A DNA stretch of 64,000 nucleotides from Pempheris klunzingeri (GCF_042242105.1 NC_092025.1:13196309-13260308), one strand, 5' to 3'; numbered from the stretch's first letter, positions 47,578 to 60,848 are shown. A program made the numbers and translations. The notes: generated from the letters alone by a model not told the origin.

Positions 47578-49190
47578 GGGGCACACGACGAGAGGAGAGA
47601 AAATGAAAGAAAGACAGAACTCAAGGCCCCTCTCAACATTTTGTTTAAGTTGGAGAGGTCTTCCGGAGCGGCCTTTTGAACTTTTGAATTGCGACTGAGC
47701 CACTTTTCATGACCGACTTGATCATTTAAAAAAGAAAAAAAAAAGAAAACAAAAGGGGTTTAAAAATACTTTATCTCTTGCTACCGCTCTCATTATGTAA
47801 TAAGAGGTGGTGACACTGAGAAGATGAGATTTGAGACGGATCCCTGAGGGATGACTAAACCTCACTGTGTCCTAGATACAGAGTGGACATGGGACATCAT
47901 GTAATATGGGCCTTGCAAGCAAGGAGAACACACACATGCACACGCATACACACGAAACACTGTATTATACACTGAGTTAAGAGATTCTCTCTTATGTAAT
48001 AATTGCTGTAACTGGTTACTAATTGAGCCGCAAAACTGATTCACACCAGCTAACAGACCCCGACCCTGACCCTGATTACATGTATAAATGTTTTGTCTCT
48101 GTGAAAACTCTCTTAAGATACCCACTGACTTCCAGCCGGCTGGCACTGTATCCTCAATGCTGGCTGGATGAAGAAGCTCACTGCACTATTCTTAAAAACC
48201 AAAACCTATAGTAACAACGGTGTTTACCATCTTTTACCTCACTGCATTATTCATACAGTCGATTGTGACGTGCTGGTCTGGATTTTGCCACAGTGTTGCA
48301 GTGTCTGAGCGTTAGTGCCATTAGATTAAACACGCTGAAATAGAAGTAGGTACCAAGAGTAGAGTCATACTCTCACTTTTTTATAACATTCTCATAAACT
48401 ATCACTCAACACTGAAATAATTCACAGCTATAACTTTTTATACACAAGCATTGCATCACCTCTACAACCCAAAGGGAAACTGTAAAAGTCTTAGTTATGA
48501 CTCTCGCAGGAGGATATGCCTGTTCATAGTCAGTTTTGAAAAAAAAAAAAATAAAGAAAAAGAAAAGATAAAAAAAATAGAGCATCAAAAGCCTTATGAA
48601 ACTGATCAACCTCGCCAAAGGTCGAGGGTACAAAGGTGGGAATAACTGCTACTAGGATCACGTAACATCCATGAAAATAATCCACTTCCTTTTGTCTTAA
48701 AGCTGTAGTCTGTGCAATAGTCTTAAGTGTTAACTGCAATGACGAGTATTTGCCAAGAGCTCTCTGAGAGTGATGTGAAAATTGTGCTTGTAAATAACAG
48801 TACGACTCCCGTGTCCCTGTCACTTAGGCCGCTCTGTAGGAAGGGATTCTACAATGTGCGTCGAAAAGACTTTTTCCACGTCTTAGTGGCTTCGTAATAC
48901 TATTCGACTCTACAAACGGCTTCCACGGGCACACGAGGCTTCTCACTGTTAGGATACTGTAGAATCTCTTCCTGTCCAAATGAAAAGTTGCATGCAATGT
49001 TTCACGAGTCGAACTGTACTGTCAACATTTGAAATTAATGTCTTTGTACCTTTTTCTGGTTGATGCTGAGATTGATACAGACTCGGGGGGTCTTTTGTAA
49101 GATTTTGTAATGGATGGTTTTGTTTGAGTGTCAAGAGATTTCTATCCTGTATAAAGTATTTTAAATATTTATACGGAATCCATTATGTGT
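47578..49190 (+). other. Probable hunk 3' UTR
   Basis: Non-repetitive, AT-rich sequence follows the hunk stop. Candidate polyadenylation hexamers are ATTAAA at 48,325, AATAAA at 48,550 (inside an A-rich run) and a variant TATAAA near 49,151. Which one is used cannot be told from sequence. Confidence 0.4.
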
Positions 49191-49636
49191 CTGTCTGGTC
49201 TTTCAACTGCACCTGCTTACTGTCTGGTTTCATTTGGGTACATCATATACGCTGTGCACACATGCCAATATACAACTTTTCAATCGCTGAAGTATATAGA
49301 ATTAATGCACTAAAATTACTACAATTAAGTAAATCCATAATAATCCACAGAATCCAACTTTTCTTGTTAATTTATGTACAATTTACACAGAGCCAGAGGC
49401 ATATAATTTATTCCTAAAGCTCTCAGCTCCCAGGGCACTTAATGAAGATTGGCCTCTCCGCTATAGGGAAGGGTTTATGCTGCTTTACAACCTCCATGTG
49501 CCACTTGTCTCACATACCATATACGTTTCCCACAGGACACCTGTGGTGGGTAAAAAAAGAAAAACATACTTTTGCAACAGCTGAAGGATCCTTAGAAATG
49601 ACACACACACACACACAGTGCGACCCCCTCCCTCTC

Positions 49637-49667
<31 letters not shown>

Positions 49668-51372
49668 GACATTAATCTACTCAGCTGTGGCTCCCGCGTC
49701 CCCATCATAAACCTCTTTGGGTGACACTGCCCTGACGAGACAAAGAAGGGGGATCACCAGAGCTCCGAGACAAACACACACAGGACAACACAAACAGGGG
49801 CTGTCCGATTAAACCAGCATGGCTAAGCTGATAAAAGCCGTGGGGCAAGAGTGGCTCTAAAATGCATTAGAGCCGGAGCCTGTTGTTTATCAAAGACAGG
49901 GAGACAGTTAGTCAAAATCCCCAGGCGGTCTGGAGAAACAAACAGGCTGTGGTCATGAATACCATGGCTTAACCACAGCGAGCGTTCGCCACAGGGCATG
50001 CACAGGTAACACCTGTACCTCAGTGTTCAGCGCTGCTCTGGCGACACCTGTAGTGGGAGTGTATAACACACACACACACAATATTAGTTACAGTGTTGTC
50101 ACAGTAGTTGTGCTCCCAGTGACAGAGAATACCAGATTTGGTAACTGTTTAACAAGTCTGACGTTAATCAATAGAAATTCTTATAATCAATTCAATTGAA
50201 AACCCAATGGCTTCGGGAATAAGATGATCTGCCGCTTTTCTCTGGAATAAATGTAAAAGTCTTTTAGATAAAACAAGTAATTTGATAAGTCACCTTAGGC
50301 TCTGTAAAATTTTCATGGACATTTTATAGATTAAAGTATTAATGGAAAACAACAGATTAATCAATAATGAATATGTAAGAAAAAGTTAAATTGGATGCAG
50401 AAGCGAGTTGTTAATCTACGTATAATCTCAGGAAGCATTCGTGGAAGAAAGCCGTACTGATGAGATAAAGGCAAAAAATAATTTTCCTTGACGGACAGAT
50501 TATTTCACCATTAATCTGTGTGTAAACAGGTCAAGTTATAATGATGATTCTGTGATAAACAAACATCCCCTCCCCTCCTTTAGCAGGGATGGGCAATAAA
50601 AACTGATATTTTTCTTTTTCGTTCATGCCATATTCAGGATATTTTAATAATGTGAATCGTGCCAAACTATTTTGTTGTCTTGAGAAATACACGCACGTCA
50701 GATTTCTCCGGGGAGGGATTTCTGAAATATTTGAGATGCCGGATGAAAAGACATGATGGATGATTTTCTGCACCTGCACAAAATATCTTGATATATCGAC
50801 AGAGGTCTTTTGGTTATTATGACTGTTTCTGTCTGTTTCTCCAAACCACATATTTTGAAACACACTGCACGTCCACCTGTAAGACTGAAACAAGCGAGCA
50901 GATTTGTGTGGACAGCAGACATATGCCACACCCTGGGGACATGTAGGCTTTCCCTCCAAATTTTGACCAAACATTAAACAGCCAATCTCTTTGTTGTACT
51001 CAATAATTCACAACCTGAGCGATGGCATTCAGAAATGCTCACCAGAGGCTGTTCATTACCTGTCTTTGACCATATAAAACCATATTTTAATATTCAAATC
51101 ACATTTAATGTGGGGCCAAACTGACCACTTACTGTATGGCAGGACTTTATTTATGTCAATCTGCTCAGGCTTAGATCCTGATGACACTAATCCTGTTTTC
51201 AGCCCCCTTCTCCTCACATATATACACACACACACACTCACACCAGGGTGTCACTGGCAACGGGGCAAGCCTTTGTGTCTGAGAAAAACAGACGATTAAC
51301 CTGCTACGTAGTGACGAACACCAGGGATGTGCATACCCACCACACACACACACACAGAGACAACCTGAGTAA
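49191..51372. other. hunk-mis18a intergenic region, first part
   Basis: CA tracts (about 49,600-49,665) and no recognisable exon. A stretch near 49,800-49,920 has balanced composition without repeats and might be a conserved non-coding element. That is only an impression, needing alignment to other fish. Confidence 0.4.
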
Positions 51373-51636
51373 CCTGGTTTAACCTCCCAGACCGGTACTG
51401 CCTCCTCAGCAGCTCACACACATGAAGAGGAAGAGGAAGAGGGAGAGAGTGAGAAAGAAGCAGACGACCTGGCAGACACCAGCGTACACAAAGACGTGGG
51501 GGGAAATAAACAAGCAGATGTTTCTAATGAAGTAGGAGGCTTTGAGCACTCAGAGGGGATTTGGGTTATTCCGTCGGACGAGACTCTGACCGGCCAGCTA
51601 TCCAGTTCGATCACAGACACAGATGAAGGTGATTAA
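51373..51636 (+). CDS. Orphan acidic ORF, possible terminal exon or gene relic
   Basis: Not recognised. An 87-codon frame is open from just after a TAA (51,370) to a TAA at 51,634-51,636. It lacks a convincing start, so if coding it would be a last exon. A pyrimidine-rich CTGCCTCCTCAG acceptor ends at 51,409. From 51,424 the protein has a run of six Glu, then many Asp/Glu/Ser/Thr, and ends GQLSSSITDTDEGD. The composition looks protein-like rather than random. No upstream exon was found between hunk and here. An A-rich tract at about 51,708-51,729, some 75 bases past the stop, leaves a retrocopy possible. It could also be chance. Confidence 0.35.
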   Translation, partial: PGLTSQTGTASSAAHTHEEEEEEGESEKEADDLADTSVHKDVGGNKQADVSNEVGGFEHSEGIWVIPSDETLTGQLSSSITDTDEGD

Positions 51637-54114
51637 TGAAACGAGAAGGCTGTGGCTTATCAGAGATTTTACGTTTTCACTTTAGGGGTGCTGTCTGGAG
51701 AAAAAGAAAAGAAAAAAAAAAAAAAAAAACACAGCTAAGTTTCCCCAATGCTCTTGACACCCAGATCATCTTACACCCACTGATTCCTGAGATTAGTTTG
51801 GGAAATGCAGCCTCTCAGATGAAGGGTTTTACTAACTGACCTGCCATCCAGTCTGTGTCACACAAAGACCAGACTGTCTTAATGACTTAAGGTCTAAAAA
51901 GAAGATTTAGGTGAAGCATATGTCAAGCAACCAACAATGTAAGGAAAAGTAGTGTCAATCAACCAAGTCACAAGTTCAGTTGAGTTCACATATTTTCATT
52001 AAGCGGATGTTTAATTTTCATTATTTTTTGATCAACCAGAAATAAGTAAAAATAGAATCTGTTAAATATAACATCTGGGGATAATAAGTGCAAAAAGGCA
52101 ACAAGTAAATAAATAATCATATGCTAATTATCATGTTTGAATTTGAAATTTAACGTGCATGGCAGAGATAAAATACAACTAAATGAGAACACAATGCACC
52201 TTGGGTTTGGACAGTGCTGTGGAGAATCAAGAGTTAAACCAGGAACTGGTCTCAAACCAGCAATGAGCAACTGGTGGGGTGTGGTTCTTTTGTCCGGGCA
52301 GAACCAAATATGAGGGGAAGGCAGAAAAATGCAATCAAACAAAAGAAAGAAGTGCTGATTAAAGTGATTATTATCAAACTGAGGCTGTTTTTCAACCTCA
52401 GTTAATTGGTAAAACACTTCAAACTGCCAGGGGAAAAAAAATCACTTTCCTCATTGCTCATTTTATAACAGAACAAAAAAAATGGCACTGAAATGAGGTC
52501 TACTGAATTCCTAAAAACAGAAACATTTTCCTTTTTTCATTTCATGGAAATAAAACAAACATATTTTGTAAGTTGGCACACAGGTGGCACTCCTTGAGAT
52601 ATTTTTTCCTCTCGAAAACAAGATCAGAAATTCAATCAAAGAGCGCAGCTCAGCCAATAGGATTTCAGTGTCTGTGGCAACAGCAGCATCAGTTCAGGCA
52701 GCCATTGGTCTGATGTTTCACACAGGGAAGGCTGTGATTGGCTGACAGTGTGCCGAGGCTTCATTGCCTCCATGGCAACATTGCTTCCTTATTGCTTAGG
52801 GAAGGTGAAAAGGAGGGAAAGAGGGGAGGCGACTTTCACTCAGACACTACCTCTGCATTATTCATCCTTTGTCCCCGAGTGCTTGTAGAAATGTGTGTAG
52901 ATGTACTGACTGATGCATGTGTGTGCTCCTGTGTTGGTCTAGGTTTGGGTGCTGGTGATTGGTTGAGACTTAAGGGGTGAACGGGGTGAAACCGGTGCAA
53001 TAATTGCACTCAACAGTGCAACGCATCCAGCAACACAAAGTCTATATATAAAACGGCTAAATGAACTCAGAGGCCATTCGGTGAGCTCCATTCAAACGCA
53101 GCTACTTGCCTTTAAGCTTTATTGCTCTGAATGGAGCAACAAACAAACAAACAAACAAACTGGGACATATTCTCCAAAATGAGTCTATTACAGGGCGGAA
53201 CAGCGCACATCTGGACAGCCGGCCGGCCGGCTTGCATCATCCCCTCACTGTGCTGGATGCATGCAGGCACCCTCATCCCTAAGCGAGGACCGGATGGAGA
53301 AAACAACACCACCAGAAACAACAAAAAACCACGCGGCTTGTTTGTTGTTGTTTTGAGGTTTTTCTTTTTCCCGGCAATTGAGGGAGGGGAGAATTAGAGG
53401 GAGGGGGGAGGGAGAGAGAGAGAGAGGCAAGGGTGGGGTTAGGAGAGAGAAAAACATCACACAGAGATTAGGATGGAGGGGTGGGGGGGGGGGGGGTTCA
53501 TTCAGGACTCCTCCCTCGTGTATGTGTCTGAGTGTGAGCGGGGATAACGTCTGTTGACAGGCATGCCGGCCAGCTAGCTGGCTGGCTGTTCTTCTGGCAG
53601 TGAGCGTGATGACGAGATGGCAACAGGCACTCCGCATAGCACGTGCTCCCAGTTGCCATCGCAACCTGCCCTTGGATACAGCGTGCTGGTTGGCCGTTTC
53701 TAACTGTTGTTGTTCTGTGAGGCTGATGAAACCTCGTGGATGAGGGAGGGCAAGCAGTACAGCATGCAGCCGTTTTTCCCGCCTTGGTAGAAAGTGTTGC
53801 TAGGCACATTAGAGGTCAGCTTGGTAAACAAACACTCAGCCGTTAATATATAATCACCCCCCCCCCTCCACAAACCCCACAGACTTAAAACTTGCTGTTT
53901 AACTCTTAAATCCAAGGAATACCTCTAATTAGAGAGCAGGATGAGCCACTGATCCCCAACAATCTCACAGCACAAAGTAAATAAAAAGAAACATTTAAAA
54001 AGATTATCCTGATTGTTTAAAGTTGTCTCGTTTGGTTTAATCCTTTATATGAACCTGACAATATTGGAAGGCATTTTTAAAATAATTTCTTCATTTTTGG
54101 AAACAGTCACATGC
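51637..54114. other. hunk-mis18a intergenic region, second part
   Basis: No exon is supported on either strand. It holds an AAAC tetranucleotide run (about 53,141-53,160), GC-rich GGCCGGCC and CAGCTAGCTGGCTGGC words near 53,220 and 53,572, and several homopurine patches. Confidence 0.5.
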
Positions 54115-54120
54115 TTTATT
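54115..54120 (-). terminator. Candidate mis18a polyadenylation signal
   Basis: Minus-strand AATAAA, about 920 bases beyond the mis18a stop. I see no nearer canonical hexamer, so the 3' UTR would span about 54,100-55,038 and include the TG/CA array at 54,738. Confidence 0.5.
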
Positions 54121-54734
54121 ACAGAAAAAAACACTTAATACAAAACGAGCTTGTACAACTGTACAATGAAAAACTAAACAAACCAACAATGAGTCAGTGT
54201 AATATGAGCATATCCATGAAATATTTTGAGGAAAATTCTAGTAATATTTGAGAAAAAGACAAAACATTCTTGAATGAATTGGCTCATTCTCCTCAGTGAA
54301 AAATGAATCCAATCATTTGCATAACTGTGATGCAGGCAATATGAAAGAGGGTGTGTCTTTTTCAATGGTGAAAACTTAGTTTCAATACAAATTCTTCAAA
54401 TGTTTTTAACATCTGGCCACAACAAGCCAACGAACGGATAGTCAGCAATCCTTCAAGGCTCAAGGAGGAAGAGAACAAAGAAAAAGTGTGTGTGTGTGCG
54501 TGTGTGTGGTCCCTTAGTGGCCAGATCAATACAGCATTGTGCTGAGTGTGCAGCCTGCCTGATGAAATCCTGCACAAATAAACATCCTGCTCCTAGTGTG
54601 CATTCACTCTGCACTGAGACGTACAGAGAAGATGGTGCCGTGAGCCACGGGAGCCATGCTGACAACATGATTGATTACAAGTGCATGCAGTCTTTGTTTC
54701 ACCATCGGTAATCAGGACAAAGCGGAGTGGAAGC

Positions 54735-54853
<119 letters not shown>

Positions 54854-55038
54854 GTGCTTTACACAAGGTGAGGCTAGGACGAAATGTATTACAAAGAAAG
54901 TGTGGTTGAGATGAAACTCAAAACGGGAAGCGTTGGTGTAAAGGTAGCTGCGAGGTATGAGGATATTAAATCCTCACGTTCAACACCTGGGCAAGGCACC
55001 CACCCCGACAAGTTGACGTCCATCACTGTCATGCCTCA

Positions 55039-56518
55039 TCACATCCCTCCTTGAAGGCCAGCTTCGATCTCTTCCAGCCTCTGTGCCATGGCCACGACCA
55101 GCATTTTCATCTGGGAAATGTGGGGGTCAGGCAGGAGAGAAGGCGAATGCATGTAAGGGTGTGAGGCAAGGGCAGGAGGACATATTAGTTAAGCATGAAG
55201 ATGGGGAAGGTTGGATATGAAGGAGTGAGAACAAGGAAGAAACAAAGGGGAAAATGGACAGGTGGGAAATTAAGGGAGCAGCAGGAAGCAGCGAGGAAGA
55301 AAGCGGGGAGGGGTAAAGATAATTGGAAAAGGGGGACAGCGAGGGAGAGTGAGGAAGCACAGAGGGGAAGTGGTCAGGGATGGATGGGTACGGGGCAGGG
55401 GAGAGAGAGTGGGAGGGGGGGGGGGTGGGGGAGACAGGTCAGTGAGTGTACAGGATGAATAACCCAAACAAGTGTCTACGAATCAGTCAGTCAGACAGAC
55501 AGACAGAATACATTAACGATGGCGGCAGGGGTGACGAGCACCTTCATCAGATACAGGGTAGCCGAGGACAAAGAACCCTTGAGTGTGGGGCTGAGCATCG
55601 CTGGAGTACAACACCTGAGTCGCAACCAAAAATATCAGCAACTTTTTTGATACCTTACTTTGAAAAACCTTTTTTTTTTTTTTTTTTTTTTTTTAAACAA
55701 AAGATGCAGGGCTACAACTATCATTCACAATGTGCCAATTTTTTATTTTTTTTTGTCTATAGAATTAGACTATAAAATATAAAGTGCGTAAAGTGTTCCC
55801 ACTGCCTTTTTTACTTTCTTGTCATGCCTGACCAAGAATCTGAAAGATATTCCATTCAAAATCATTTAAACTGGGAAAAAACAGCAAATGTTCACAGATG
55901 AAGGCTGGAACCAGTGACTGTTGGGCATGTTTGTTTAATCAATTACCTAAACAATTACAATAAGTTGTTACCGATTAATTATCACTTCATTAAGAAAGTA
56001 ATTTCAGCATTAAAAGTGCTGGTTCCACATCACTTTCAGGGAAATGTTACTTTACTTTTGTAAGCTGGCAAAACAGCTTTGGGCTCAAACACAATGCTGA
56101 TGGACAGAAATTAAAGTAGAACTAAAGTAGAACTTTAGTAGTAGAAAAAGCTTTTAAAGATTTATGTTGACGTACGAGATGAAAGAAAACACTGATTTTA
56201 ATTCTTGACTTAATCAAAGGCCTTTATAATCCTGTTACAATGCACCAATGGCTAACCATGAATCATGGCTATAAAAGCACCTAAAATTAATACAGTCAAC
56301 ATGTATCCGTAGTCAGATTAATTTTAAACCTACTCACACAGGGATTAAACACAGTCAATGACTGAGTGGACTTTAATGGTAACCTACAAATTAACCAAAG
56401 ACAACATGAGGTAAGCCTGTTCATTTCATATACGACGCTTTATGTGAAGAGAGAGAGGATAATTATCTTTCTGCATATTTTGTCATAAAATGATGACTTG
56501 GTACTATTTGGTGTGCGA

Positions 56519-56598
<80 letters not shown>

Positions 56599-59500
56599 CC
56601 ATAAGGACTTAAAAGCTCTAATTGATAACCTCTCATAAACATCTCATGTGACAATGGATCAGTTGTCACCTGCAGAAAAATCTACTTCCACTGCCAAGTC
56701 AAGCAAAATACCAAACATACATCCAGCTATAGTGACAAAGACACTTCATGATCAAAACATGTTTTTCCTCTAACAAAGATTCCTCAACATGCTTCCCATC
56801 ACATCTATTGTCCTCGGTGCAAGAGGGTGGGAGGGCTGGCAGGTACTCCTGAGCACTATCCCCACCTACTGGCCAAACTGTGCGCTTGATGGATATTTTT
56901 TAAACAAAGGGTGATTTAGAATAACTTTGGGCATCGCTACACTATCCCAGAGAAAATAAATGTAAGTACCCTTTAAATTTTCATAATAATAGCACTAATG
57001 TGACAAACATAAGATATTCAAAGTTGAAAAATATAGAAATGTATTAAAAAAAACAAACAAATGGATTTATATTCAAGACTGAACATTAAAGAAAAGACAT
57101 TTCCTTATTTCAATCTGATCACAAATGTTATGGAAAATAAGTCACTTTGCAGGAGGGGACATGGAGAGATGAGGTAATGTCTGATATAAACGTCTGCCCG
57201 TCACAGGAGCGAGGGCTTCCCAGAACTAAGCTGATGTCATCATTAGTGCAACCTGTGCATTGACAATCAATGAGAGAGAGCTGCTCTAAAGCGACGGGAG
57301 GTCGGCAAGTCAATGCAACGCAGAGAACAGCGACTCATGTGCTCGTCAGAACTGTAGTTTTTCCTCATTTTTTGTGACACGTTAACAATATAATTTTAAG
57401 GATTAAACTTCACCTGTGTTTGGAGAAGCAGTCGTGGCTAAACAGTGCTGTGAGTTTTGTTTAGCGCGGACGTTCTGCGCAGCGGATGAAACACTTTAAC
57501 TCACAGCCATAAAATATCAGAGGAAAGGGACAAAGAAAAGCAGCAGCAGTAATTTACCTCTATCAGCTGTTGTTCAACAATGCCTCTGTACTCCAGAGTG
57601 ACTGGCTGCTCTTTGGGGCCCTCTGCTGCCAACATCTGGCTTGCAGAGCCAAGCACATAGCTGGAAAAGACATACAATCAACACCTTTACAGCTAACGGA
57701 AGACAATACAGCCCCCAACCATAAAACCCCCCCTGTGTGCAGCTTATCACATTCAGCTTTTGTAGAATAGCTACATTTAATGGTGTAGTGCTGGACTGAT
57801 GGTTGTAAAAAGAAATATTCTCGGGTTTAGACAGCAATGAACAACATATCTCATCTTCATTTTGAACATTTAATTAAAAAGATATGGAGTTTAATGCCTT
57901 AAATTGATACAGTAAATCATAATACAGTAAATAATTTTTTAAAGGGAATCATTCCAGTGGAGATTATATTTTCAGATACTAGTACACCGCCTTTGACATG
58001 GCATTGCAAACTAATGTGTGCGTCTTTAAAACAGCCCTACTAATAACCCAAGCCCTAAAATGTACCTGTCGATGTCTGCTACGTTGAAACAGAACGTAAA
58101 CCTCTTGTGGTCCAGGTTCTTAGGTGTGGATGTGAAAACCATGCCAAGTACAGAGTGGCAGCCTCGACACAACAGATCCACGATCAAACTGTGGAGGGAG
58201 AATTAAAGATGAATGAGTTGCAGTTCAGTTTAGAATTAATCCAACAAGTCATACAAAATGACAACAGCTGAAACTAGTTGGTTAAGGTTAGGAAATACTG
58301 TACTTATTGTAGGGGAAGGGGGAAGGGTTGGCTAATAGTAACTGGTAAATGAAATTATTGATGGCTCTTGATTAAAATTCCATTGTTATCCTCCAAAAAA
58401 AAATCACACCACACTTTGCTACATATCTACATATAGATCATTTAAAGTTATTTAAGCAAATGCCCGATGCCGTCTGTTTTCTCACTCTAACGCATGTTAA
58501 GTTATGTTAGTTAACTTAACTAACTGTTAAGTTAGAGAGTGGGAAAAAAAACTATTTTAAGTGTTAGAAGTTATGGTGTATGGGCCATAACCAGGAGTGG
58601 AATGTGTGCATGTATTCAAGAGCTGTGTTTGAATACAATTTAGAAGTAGTTGTACCTTTTCCAGCTTTTTTCTATCTGACAGCTATAGTTACTAGTAAAT
58701 TTACAGATGAAAATTTCACATACAAAACATACGATGCGTTCTAAACTGCCCAGCCATATATAAAGCATTTAGAATTACCGTTCTATGAAATAGTGCTTAT
58801 AAGATCTGTTATAGTAACCCAACAATATAATATATAACATTATAACTCAGACAGGGGCAATCCTGCTGCATAATCAGCACTTTGGATTTTGACACTTTAA
58901 CTATATTTTGCTGTACTTTTACTTTTGAATGCAGGACTTTTTAAATGTAATGGAGTATTTTTATTATATGGCTGTAATGGTACTTTTACTTTAGTAAAGG
59001 ATCTGAATACTTCATTCAGTCCTGGGCAGGATCTTCTTACCATGGGGATCGTTTGCTGGCTTCATACACACGAGTGTCCTTTCCAACGAAGACATTGTCA
59101 GTGACCCCTGAGACCAAAACATCACCAAAGTGTCAGCATCATGGTACTCATAGGGAGACTTCTAAATGTGTACATTCCCAACCTCTTCAAGTGCACCTGA
59201 AAGCACCATTCTACCTGCATGTTTATCCTGCACTGACTTTCTAGTTTGCAGATATATGTAAATACTGCGATTAATGCAGCCTTCATGAAGGTCATAATGT
59301 TCAATACTAGTGTTAAAACAGTTTTAGAGTGTTGATGATTTCATTCTGTGGTTATTTTGGAAGGTGTAGTTTGTGTTGCATTATACTAGGAGGTGTTTCT
59401 GTCTTTCATCCATGGGTTAACTGTGATGTCTTTCTTCAAAGTGCTTTCTCCACCCCGGAGCAGTCAGTTTGGGTACGAAAAGAGGAACCCAAAGCCCAGA

Positions 59501-59740
59501 CTCACGCTTTAATCTTATTTGGTTTTGACCGTCCTCGCTTCCATCCCAGGACATTGAATCCCCGACGGGCAGCTTGCACTTCCCGCAGATGAAGACCACA
59601 GGACCGTCCTCGCCGTACTCGTCCGCCTCTACTTGACCAAACAGCTTTTCCTCGACGGCGCTGGAGTCTATCCCGGATGTTTCAAACGTGTTATTTACAC
59701 TTTGCTGTCGGTGTTTTAACGACTTTTCTCTCGCCGCCAT
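55039..59740 (-). CDS. mis18a: Mis18 kinetochore protein A, 5 exons
   Basis: MIS18A is part of the Mis18 complex that licenses centromeres for new CENP-A deposition after mitosis. Exons: 59,506-59,740; 59,041-59,107; 58,066-58,188; 57,558-57,660; 55,039-55,110. They close in frame at 199 aa; human is 233 from memory, mostly a shorter N-terminus. The Yippee-like Mis18 domain is clear: zinc-binding Cys52/Cys55 in FICGKCKLPVGDS and Cys108/Cys111 in DLLCRGC, then the conserved STPKNLDHKRFTFCFNVADI block. The C-terminal helix is encoded partly by the small last exon (AQRLEEIEAGLQGGM). The open frame extends 8 codons upstream of the ATG at 59,740, but only from a TTG; the ATG has G at -3 and +4. 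It faces haus1 head to head. Confidence 0.95.
56519..56597. repeat. Compound (CA)n(TC)n(CA)n microsatellite in mis18a intron 4
   Basis: Two CA arrays are separated by a short TCTCTCTC block. The array lies in the 2.4-kb last intron of mis18a. Confidence 0.95.
58478..58550. repeat. Imperfect palindrome in mis18a intron 2
   Basis: The left arm contains TTTCTCACTCTAAC...GTTAGTTAA and the right arm is its near reverse complement, ending GTTAGAGAGTGGGAAA. The centre is TTAACTTAAC. It is AT-rich, with a few mismatched and unpaired bases. Confidence 0.55.
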
Positions 59741-60251
59741 TTCTGCTAGCTTTTCCCAAAACAAGCTGTTTCGAACTTACGCGGGTGACGTGGAGATGAA
59801 ATATCCGCTCAAAGCGAGATGGACATTGTTGTCTACTTCCGGTTTCGCCAGAAATGTGGATGAAATTTTGTGTGTGTGTTTGTGCAAGTAATTTAGTGTT
59901 TCCTTTATACTCTGGGTGTTTTTAATGCCTTTATACATGAGCTGCTGACTTTTACCGATATTTAACCCGCATTTACAAATCTAGTGAAATAATTTCACAT
60001 GAGTGGACTGGTACTACTGTGACATTAAACATGTCTTAAGTTTTAAAAATCTTGGCTTCCGCATGCAATCTCTTGCAGGAGTTCTCAGACACAAGTGAGG
60101 TGGACACGAAGTAGGAAGAGAAAGAGTGAGGTAGTTAGTGAGGTAAATGTTACACCTAACATTCAAAACCAACATAAGACTAAACTAGACCAAAAACGTA
60201 ACTAAAAAGTAACTTCCAGAAGTAGCTAAAATGGTAAAAATTGGTTATTTC

Positions 60252-60355
60252 TTTCAGCCAATCAGAGAGACCCTTACTTTCAACCAATTAGAGTGCCCCT
60301 TAGTTTCGGCCAATCAAAGTGCCTCTTTCTTTCGGCCAATCAGAAAAAGTACTTC
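60252..60355 (+). promoter_or_regulatory. Four tandem 26-bp repeats, each with a CCAAT box
   Basis: CCAAT occurs at 60,258, 60,284, 60,310 and 60,336, exactly 26 bases apart. Each sits in a unit beginning TTTC and a two-base variable pair before the CCAAT, usually followed by CAGA/AGAG-like wording. Units diverge at their 3' halves while CCAAT is kept in all four. CCAAT is the NF-Y binding core. Confidence 0.85.
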
Positions 60356-60806
60356 TACAGTAGATCAAATTAATGTTTTCCGTGTATCTTGCGCTTTCCA
60401 AGTGAAGCAGAGTGGATGTATGTTTGCCTGACATGGTGTCTTCAAATAATTTCTAAAGTAGCGTTAATTTCATTCAGCTGTTTTTTTTTTATTGGCGTTG
60501 TTTTGTACCGCTATTTTACATAAATGTCTACGACGAATGTCATCGGTTCCCGGATGTGCCGATCTGATCTATTGCGGAGGGGAACTGATGTGAACTATCT
60601 TGATGTAATCATCTTTGTGAACCTAAAGTAAACGTGAACCGGAAAAACTTTATTTATATCGATAGATTTTATTGTTTTGTTTAAATTCGATACCCACTTC
60701 GTTTTTTTGTTTGATGCGTCACTTTTTTGTGTTTATTTTCGTTTCATTTAAAATTTCTGCGTTGATTCCGTCACCAAAAGTACCGAAGACGTAGATCAGT
60801 TCTCCT

Positions 60807-60848
60807 ATTGGCTGATAACCAGGAAGTTGATTTCGGGGGGCGCGAAAA
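60807..60848 (+). promoter_or_regulatory. Inverted CCAAT plus E2F-like site near haus1
   Basis: CTATTGGCTG holds an inverted CCAAT at 60,807-60,811. GGCGCGAAAA at 60,839-60,848 is the reverse of TTTTCGCGCC, matching the E2F core TTTSGCGC. They are about 30 bases apart and 90-130 bases upstream of the haus1 ATG, a layout common in cell-cycle promoters. Confidence 0.6.

Noticed and set aside
50531-50974. 147-residue minus-strand ORF.
   Set aside because: No recognisable domain, no splice or promoter context, AT-rich ends; it looks like a chance open frame.
59741-59764. N-terminal extension of mis18a from an upstream TTG.
   Set aside because: TTG is an unlikely start in a vertebrate; the ATG at 59,740 has good context and gives the expected MAAREK-like start.
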